A stretch of DNA of 28,474 nucleotides from an uncultured Dialister sp. (GTDB lineage: Bacteria > Bacillota > Negativicutes > Veillonellales > Dialisteraceae), in assembly GCA_902462205.1 (NCBI GenBank), contig CABQAR010000011.1:1-28474 (forward strand). The letters run 5' to 3'. Shown here piece by piece: positions 23,742 through 28,474 of this stretch (its first letter is position 1; every line of letters starts with the position of its first letter). Position numbers and translations under genes: made by a program. Below the pieces are notes generated by a model. That model made no database searches. It saw only the letters and a list, made by a program, of their open reading frames with translations, and was not told the origin of the DNA.

Positions 23742-23780
23742 AAAAAACACGCTCTAAGCATTTCCGCTTAAAACGTGTTT
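23742..23780 (-). terminator. Intrinsic terminator after clpX
   Basis: On the minus strand AAACACG (23774-23780) pairs with CGTGTTT (23745-23751), with an inner AAGC/GCTT stem, followed by a run of T. It lies seven bases after the clpX stop and separates clpPX from lon. Confidence 0.85.
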
Positions 23781-23786
23781 CTTTCC

Positions 23787-25046
23787 TTATTTTGCCTTAT
23801 CCGATTCTTTTTTATCCGACTTCATTTCCAGAACGGGCTGCGTCCCCTTTAATACCGTATCTTCCGTCACGATACAGCGTGCCACGTCTTTCATGCCCGG
23901 AATGTCATACATGACCTTTGTCATGATTTTTTCAATGATGGCACGAAGTCCGCGGGCGCCCGTATTTCTCTCAATGGCTTTTCTTGCGATGGCCCGGATG
24001 GCGCCTTCTTCGAACGTCAGCTCCACATGGTCCATCCCCAGAAGCTTCTGGTACTGCCGGATCAGCGCATTTTTCGGTTCCGAGAGGATGCGGATCAGCG
24101 CCTCCTCTTTCAGCGGATGCAGTGCGACAATGACAGGAAGTCTTCCGATAAATTCAGGAATTAAGCCGAATTTCAGCAGATCCTCCGGTTGGATTTCCTG
24201 CATCATTTCCGCCATGTCTTTTTCTTCCGTTTTTTTGATGTCCGCGCCGAACCCCATCGTGCTCTTTGTCAGACGGCGGGCAATGACCTTGTCTATGCCT
24301 GCAAAAGCGCCGCCGCAGATAAACAGTATGTTCGATGTATTCAGCTGGATCATTTCCTGATTCGGGTGCTTGCGTCCCCCCTGGGGCGGAACGCTGGCCA
24401 CAGTCCCTTCCAGAATCTTCAGAAGGGCCTGCTGCACGCCTTCACCGGAAACATCCCTTGTGATCGACGGATTTTCCGATTTTCTTGCAATCTTATCTAT
24501 TTCATCGATATAGACGATGCCCCGTTCCGCCTTTTCCAGATCATAGTCAGCGGCCTGTATCAGGCGGAGAAGGATATTTTCCACGTCTTCTCCCACATAG
24601 CCTGCTTCCGTCAGCGTCGTTGCATCGGAAATGGCAAACGGCACATCAAGGAATCTGGCCAGTGTCTGCGCCAGAAGCGTCTTTCCGCTCCCTGTCGGGC
24701 CGAGCATGATGATGTTGGACTTCTGCAGTTCGACCCCGTCATCATCTCCCTCGTACTGGATACGTTTATAATGGTTGTAAACGGCAACAGACAGGGCGAC
24801 CTTGGCGTCATCCTGCTCGATGACATACTGGTCGATATATGCTTTGATTTCCGCCGGCGTGGGAAGATCGAATTTCGGCTTCGATTTCTTTTTTTCCGTT
24901 TTCATCTCTTCTGCCAGAATATTCTGACAGACTTCGATACATTCGTTACAGATATAAACACCGGGGCCTGCGATTAACTTTTCAACCTCGTCTCCGGAGC
25001 GGCCGCAGAAGCTGCATACCGGCGGTTGTTCCTCTTTCTTAGCCAA
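23787..25046 (-). CDS. clpX: ClpX unfoldase, ATP-binding subunit of ClpXP (419 aa)
   Basis: AAA+ unfoldase that feeds ClpP. The N-terminal zinc-binding domain has C11, C14, C33 and C36 (CSFC and CNEC). Walker A is GPTGSGKTLLAQTLA and Walker B IVYIDEIDKIA, and the pore loop GYVGEDVEN is present. The ClpP-docking loop reads MGFGADI in place of IGF, a tolerated variant. The sensor region DLLKFGLIPEFIGRLPVI is typical. It starts 9 bases after clpP and shares its promoter. There is a Lys/Asp-rich end of about ten residues after the conserved domain. Confidence 0.98.
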   Translation of the reverse strand: MAKKEEQPPVCSFCGRSGDEVEKLIAGPGVYICNECIEVCQNILAEEMKTEKKKSKPKFDLPTPAEIKAYIDQYVIEQDDAKVALSVAVYNHYKRIQYEGDDDGVELQKSNIIMLGPTGSGKTLLAQTLARFLDVPFAISDATTLTEAGYVGEDVENILLRLIQAADYDLEKAERGIVYIDEIDKIARKSENPSITRDVSGEGVQQALLKILEGTVASVPPQGGRKHPNQEMIQLNTSNILFICGGAFAGIDKVIARRLTKSTMGFGADIKKTEEKDMAEMMQEIQPEDLLKFGLIPEFIGRLPVIVALHPLKEEALIRILSEPKNALIRQYQKLLGMDHVELTFEEGAIRAIARKAIERNTGARGLRAIIEKIMTKVMYDIPGMKDVARCIVTEDTVLKGTQPVLEMKSDKKESDKAK

Positions 25047-25055
25047 AGGACCTCC

Positions 25056-25661
25056 TTATTTCCTGCTCAATTCTGCCAGCTCGTTCCTGGTCAGGACCTT
25101 GTCTATCAGACCATATTTCAGCGCCATTTCCGCCGTCATGAAATTATCCCTTTCCGTATCCTTCATGACTGTTTCCAGCGTCTGTCCGCTGTGCTCCGCA
25201 ATGATGCCGTTCAGCTCGCTGCGAAGGCGGATGATTTCTTTGGCGTGGATTTCAATATCCGTCGCCTGCCCCTGCGCACCGCCAAGAGGCTGGTGGATCA
25301 TGACACTGGAATGAGGAAGCGCATACCGTTTCCCTTTCGCTCCGGAGGTCAGAAGCACTGCTGCCATGGAAGCGCATGAACCGATGCATATGGTGGATAC
25401 ATCCGGGCGGATATACTGCATCGTATCATAAATAGCCAGTCCGGCCGTCACTACGCCGCCGGGGCTGTTGATGTACAGATGGATATCCTTGTCCGGATCC
25501 TCTGCTTCCAGAAACAGCAGCTGGGCAATGATGACGTTTGCCGTATGGTCTTCCACCGGTCCGTCAAGAAATACGATTCTGTCTTTCAAAAGACGTGAAT
25601 AAATATCATAAGAACGTTCCCCGTGGGACGTCTGTTCTACAACGATCGGCACATAAGCCAT
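25056..25661 (-). CDS. clpP: ClpP protease subunit (201 aa)
   Basis: Tetradecameric serine protease core. The catalytic triad is S98 (IGSCASMAAVLL), H123 (HSSVMIHQPLGG) and D172, the same numbering as Bacillus ClpP. The N-terminal MAYVPIVVEQTSHGERSYDIYSRLL in part carries the usual propeptide-to-loop sequence. The start at 25661 is preceded by AAGGGTG; the frame is open 45 codons further upstream but that part is not protein-like and overlaps the promoter. It lies between tig and clpX, as in many bacteria. Confidence 0.98.
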   Translation of the reverse strand: MAYVPIVVEQTSHGERSYDIYSRLLKDRIVFLDGPVEDHTANVIIAQLLFLEAEDPDKDIHLYINSPGGVVTAGLAIYDTMQYIRPDVSTICIGSCASMAAVLLTSGAKGKRYALPHSSVMIHQPLGGAQGQATDIEIHAKEIIRLRSELNGIIAEHSGQTLETVMKDTERDNFMTAEMALKYGLIDKVLTRNELAELSRK

Positions 25662-25701
25662 ATTAACACCCTTTCTATATAACAAAACAATATATGAATT
25701 T

Positions 25702-25707
25702 ATTATA
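25702..25707 (-). promoter_or_regulatory. Candidate -10 of the clpP-clpX promoter
   Basis: A perfect TATAAT lies about 40 bases upstream of the clpP ATG on the minus strand, after the tig terminator. No good -35 is seen at 17 bases (CATATT), so the promoter may need an activator or depend on an extended element. Confidence 0.45.
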
Positions 25708-25746
25708 CCTTTTAATTGTATCATAATATGGATATAAAGAGGACAT

Positions 25747-25778
25747 AAAGAGACGCCGGAACATACCCGCGTCTCTTT
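25747..25778 (-). terminator. Hairpin terminator after tig
   Basis: AAAGAGACGC (25747-25756) pairs perfectly with GCGTCTCTTT (25769-25778). On the minus strand the stem is followed by ATGT, so the U-run is within the stem and termination may be partial. It lies between tig and the clpP promoter. Confidence 0.75.
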
Positions 25779-25841
25779 TGTATCCATGAAATACATCCAT
25801 GACTTATGAATTTAACCGGTTACCGATAACGGCCCCCTTGC

Positions 25842-27329
25842 TTATTTTGCTTCAGCAGCTTCAATCGTTGCGATGATTTCTGCCTTCTTTGCGTGGGAAT
25901 CGAGTGCGATTCCTTTTTCTTCCGCATAAGCCTTCAGTTCTTTGACCGTTTTGGAAGCAAGGTCAGATTTCTTTTCTTCTGCCGGCGCTTCTTCCGCTTT
26001 GCTTTCTTTCTTGGCTGCTTCTGCCGCCTTTTCCTGTTCTTCCTTTACGGCTGCTCCATAGATGAAGGCAGCTGCCTTTTTGCGGAGTACGGAATTATAA
26101 AGCATGTTGATGCGGTTCTCATCTTTAATGATTTTCGCCACATCCTTTGGTTCCGCATTGAACTGGCGGGCCATGCTGAACACTTCCATGTTCAGGTCCT
26201 GGTTGGTCACTTCCAGTTCTTCCTTGTCGGCAACAGCGCCGAGAACGAGGCCTTCACGAACCTGGTCAAGAGCGATCGTGTCATAGCTCTTGCGGAATTC
26301 TTCTTCAGACTTGCCGATATTCTTCAGGTAGGAATCAAATTCCATATTCTGTGCTTCCAGATTCAGCTTGACTTCTCCGACGATTTCATCAATGCGCTGT
26401 TCCACCATTTCCTTCGGGATATCCACTTCGGAATTCTTGACGGCCTGACGGATCAGTGCTTCATGGTATGCTTCTTCCGCCTGCTGGATGGCCTGCAGCT
26501 GCATCTGCTGTTTCAGATTGGTTTTCAGGTCTTCCAGTGTTTCATACTGGCTGACGGATTTGGCAAACGCATCATCCACGGCAGGAATGACCTTGCGTTT
26601 TACATCATTGATATGAACGGAGAATTCGGATGCCTTTCCGGCAAGAGCTTCCACGCCGTAGTTTTCCGGGAAGGAAACCTTGACAGTCACGTCATCACCG
26701 GCCTTATGGCCTTCCAGCTGGTCTTCGAAGCCGGGGATAAAGCTCTGGGAACCGATTTCCAGCGGATATGTCTTTCCTTCGCCGCCTTCAAACGCTTTGC
26801 CATCAATAAATCCCTTGAAGTCGATAACGGCAATGTCGCCTTTCTTCAATACGGCACCATCTTCCGCTTTTTCCAGTCTTGCATTCTGTCCTGCCGCCTG
26901 TGTGATCTGTGCCATGACCTGGTCGTCAGAAATTTCCGGCTGTGCGTGGTGGGCAGAAAGTCCCTTATATTCGCCTAATTTTACTTCCGGCTGTTTGACA
27001 AAAGTAGCGGTGAAAGCAGCACCCTCTGTTTCAGAGAAATGATCCTGCTTAACGTCCGGGGTGGTTACGGGAATCAGTTTTTCCTGAGTGATCGCATCAT
27101 TCAGCGCCTGATTAATGACAATGTCCTGTGCTTCCGCGGCTACGGCATCTTTGCCAAAATGCATTTCAATGATGCGGCGGGTAGCCTTGCCTTTACGAAA
27201 ACCAGGAATCTTCACCTGATTGGCGATGCGGGCAACTGCCTGCTTGAATCCCTTGACCACGACTTCAGCCGGTACATCGATGGTAAGCTGTACCTTGTGC
27301 TGATCCAGTGCCTCTGCTTTTACGTTCAT
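25842..27329 (-). CDS. tig: Trigger factor with C-terminal Rho-N/SAP-like extension (495 aa)
   Basis: Ribosome-associated chaperone and peptidyl-prolyl isomerase. The N-terminal ribosome-binding domain has the signature GFRKGK at 43-48. The FKBP-type PPIase domain spans about 160-245 (IDFKGFIDGKAFEGGEG, then PLEIGSQSFIPGFEDQLEG). The helical C-domain spans about 250-425. Standard trigger factors end near residue 430. Here an Ala/Glu/Lys-rich linker (about 427-455) leads to SKTVKELKAYAEEKGIALD and KKAEIIATIEAAE (about 459-492), which resembles the Rho N-terminal/SAP/HeH helix-extended loop-helix fold that often binds nucleic acid. AAGGAGG precedes the ATG. Confidence 0.95.
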   Translation of the reverse strand: MNVKAEALDQHKVQLTIDVPAEVVVKGFKQAVARIANQVKIPGFRKGKATRRIIEMHFGKDAVAAEAQDIVINQALNDAITQEKLIPVTTPDVKQDHFSETEGAAFTATFVKQPEVKLGEYKGLSAHHAQPEISDDQVMAQITQAAGQNARLEKAEDGAVLKKGDIAVIDFKGFIDGKAFEGGEGKTYPLEIGSQSFIPGFEDQLEGHKAGDDVTVKVSFPENYGVEALAGKASEFSVHINDVKRKVIPAVDDAFAKSVSQYETLEDLKTNLKQQMQLQAIQQAEEAYHEALIRQAVKNSEVDIPKEMVEQRIDEIVGEVKLNLEAQNMEFDSYLKNIGKSEEEFRKSYDTIALDQVREGLVLGAVADKEELEVTNQDLNMEVFSMARQFNAEPKDVAKIIKDENRINMLYNSVLRKKAAAFIYGAAVKEEQEKAAEAAKKESKAEEAPAEEKKSDLASKTVKELKAYAEEKGIALDSHAKKAEIIATIEAAEAK

Positions 27330-27405
27330 AAAAAATATTCCTCCTTAAACCGGTAAAACCGGCAAAATGATACCGTCTGTTATACACACACAAATCGCAA
27401 GATAT

Positions 27406-27434
27406 ATTATACTACAACTTCTAATAAATCACAA
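27406..27434 (-). promoter_or_regulatory. Promoter of tig
   Basis: TTGTGA (27429-27434), 17-base spacer, TATAAT (27406-27411) on the minus strand, about 77 bases before the tig ATG. Confidence 0.75.
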
Positions 27435-27500
27435 ACCACAAAGATGAGCCCTCATGCAAAAGAAATTCCTTTCCTACATCTGCCGACAGGTAAAAGAAAG

Positions 27501-28361
27501 CTAATGCCTTTTCCCCACTCGTCCCCCCTGCACTTCCTGCACGTCGAATACGGAAAGGAACGCATTATCGTCGATGCTTCTTACGACGCCTTTCATCTTG
27601 GTCACTTCCAGACGGGAAATCACCACATACAGGACGTCCTTATCATCTTTCAGGAATCCGCCCTGTCCGTGCAGGCGGGTAACGGAACGGTGCATATCAT
27701 GAAGAATGGCGGAAGCCACCTCATCATATTTCGTGGTAATGATAAAAACACCCTTGGATGAATCCAGTCCCGTCGACACGGCATCCATCATGCGGGAGCA
27801 GATGAAATAAGCAATAAGGGAATACATGGCGCTGTTCCAGGTAAAGACGAAGCCGGCGCTTCCCAGAATGAACAGATTGAAGAACATGACGATTTCTCCG
27901 ACGGAAAAAGCCGAACGGCTGTCGAAATAAATCGCCACGATTTCCGTTCCATCCAGAGAGCCGCCGTTCTTTATCACGATGCCGATGCCCAGTCCGATGA
28001 TGATGCCCCCGAAGATGGTCGACAGAAAAGGATCTGTCGTCACCGGTTCCATCGTCTGAAATATATGGCTCCAGAAAGAAAGCACTACGATGGCAAACAT
28101 AGATGAAACCGCCAACCGGAAACCGAGCTGCCTGTATCCGAGGATAAAAAACGGGATATTCAGGGCGACGATCAGTATGCTGAAAGGAATACCGGCCAAT
28201 TCCGCAAGCAGAAGAGAAATGCCCGTGACCCCTCCGTCGATGATATTATTGGGCACCAGGAACAGATTCAGTCCGGCAGAATAAATCATCGCACCGATCG
28301 TCAGCCCGATTGCGCGCCGGATCTGGCGCATCATATCAATTTGACGTCCAAAGATGACCAA
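27501..28361 (-). CDS. YitT-family membrane protein (286 aa)
   Basis: Integral membrane protein of unknown transport role. Five or so hydrophobic segments fill about residues 15-200, with the family-typical GLNLFLVPNNIIDGGVTGISLLLA and GIGIVIKNGGSLDGTEIVA in pieces. The C-terminal cytoplasmic DUF2179 domain (about 205-280) has DSSKGVFIITTKYDEVASAI and RLHGQGGFLKDDKDVLYVVISRLE. The start is TTG at 28361, six bases after AAGGAGG; the next in-frame ATG is at about 28334 without a ribosome site. The gene lies between a tRNA terminator and the tig promoter; I see no strong terminator after it. Confidence 0.93.
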   Translation of the reverse strand: MVIFGRQIDMMRQIRRAIGLTIGAMIYSAGLNLFLVPNNIIDGGVTGISLLLAELAGIPFSILIVALNIPFFILGYRQLGFRLAVSSMFAIVVLSFWSHIFQTMEPVTTDPFLSTIFGGIIIGLGIGIVIKNGGSLDGTEIVAIYFDSRSAFSVGEIVMFFNLFILGSAGFVFTWNSAMYSLIAYFICSRMMDAVSTGLDSSKGVFIITTKYDEVASAILHDMHRSVTRLHGQGGFLKDDKDVLYVVISRLEVTKMKGVVRSIDDNAFLSVFDVQEVQGGRVGKRH

Positions 28362-28381
28362 AATCGTCCTCCTTTTCAGAT

Positions 28382-28410
28382 AAAAAAACGCCGCAGCAAC
28401 AACTACGGCG
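28382..28410 (-). terminator. Terminator of the serine tRNA
   Basis: On the minus strand CGCCG (28406-28410) pairs with CGGCG (28389-28393), with AG/CT pairing further in, followed by seven T. It lies about ten bases after the tRNA CCA end. Confidence 0.88.
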
Positions 28411-28419
28411 AAAATATCA

Positions 28420-28474
28420 TGGCGGAAGGGATGGGATTCGAACCCATGAACCTCTCACGAAGTTAACGGTTTTC
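28420..28474 (-). tRNA. tRNA-Ser (NGA anticodon), 5' part cut by the window end
   Basis: The minus strand gives the last 55 bases of a class II tRNA: end of the anticodon loop GAAA then ACCG, a long variable arm (AACTT paired with AGGTT), a T-arm ATGGG TTCGAAT CCCAT, acceptor strand CCCTTCC, discriminator G and an encoded CCA. The long variable arm with G73 indicates serine. The visible anticodon bases are GA, so it is UGA, GGA or CGA; the first base lies outside the window. Confidence 0.9.

Noticed and set aside
25893..26978. Plus-strand open frame of 361 codons opposite tig
   Set aside because: Antisense shadow; Phe-rich because it mirrors the Glu/Lys-rich trigger factor.

Overview
The window looks like a chromosomal segment from a diderm Firmicute of the class Negativicutes (Veillonellaceae-like, for example a Dialister or Megasphaera relative). 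Three things point that way. Codon and regulatory style is Firmicute: strong AGGAGG ribosome sites, tig-clpP-clpX-lon-engB order, and a purF with a propeptide and iron-sulfur ligands. There is also a fragment of an outer-membrane porin with an S-layer-homology (SLH) domain, a hallmark of Negativicutes envelopes. The genus is inference. Nothing in the window is clearly phage, plasmid or IS derived, and there is no CRISPR array.

Layout, left to right. (1) 1-190: tandem consensus promoters and a boxA on the minus strand, reading out of the left edge; this is the leader of an rRNA operon whose 16S gene should lie just outside. (2) 470-1024 (+): one unrecognised secreted protein, closed by a bidirectional terminator. 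(3) 1086-7518 (-): phosphate uptake and sensing, pstS-pstC-pstA-pstB followed by a PhoB/PhoP-type regulator and a PhoR-type kinase, with no phoU between them. (4) 7835-15303 (-): purine biosynthesis operon purE-purC-purF-purM-purN-purH-purD with tandem terminators at its end. Its leader (15320-15566) has a consensus promoter, a 30-codon cysteine-rich small ORF and a strong intrinsic terminator just before purE, an architecture suggesting attenuation. (5) 15903-17351 (+): divergent PadR regulator and DUF1700 membrane protein, followed by a small His-rich charged secreted protein and possibly a 37-codon ORF. (6) 17448-19659 (-): dusB followed by an MFS transporter. (7) 20004-23503 (-): lon, engB and a truncated SLH porin. 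(8) 23787-27329 (-): trigger factor, clpP and clpX, a protein folding and degradation block. (9) 27501-28361 (-): a YitT-family membrane protein. (10) 28420-28474 (-): the 3' part of a serine tRNA running off the right edge.

How it fits together: the Pst/Pho block senses and imports phosphate; the pur operon makes IMP from PRPP (purL, purQ, purS, purB and purK are not here); the tig-clpPX-lon block handles nascent-chain folding and quality control. Most of the window is conserved housekeeping DNA. I see no convincing new multi-gene system. The observations most worth a second look are the small ORF and attenuator ahead of purE, the extra small proteins in the PadR operon, the Rho-N/SAP-like domain on trigger factor, the charged tail on the PhoR-like kinase, and the SLH porin that stops before its barrel.
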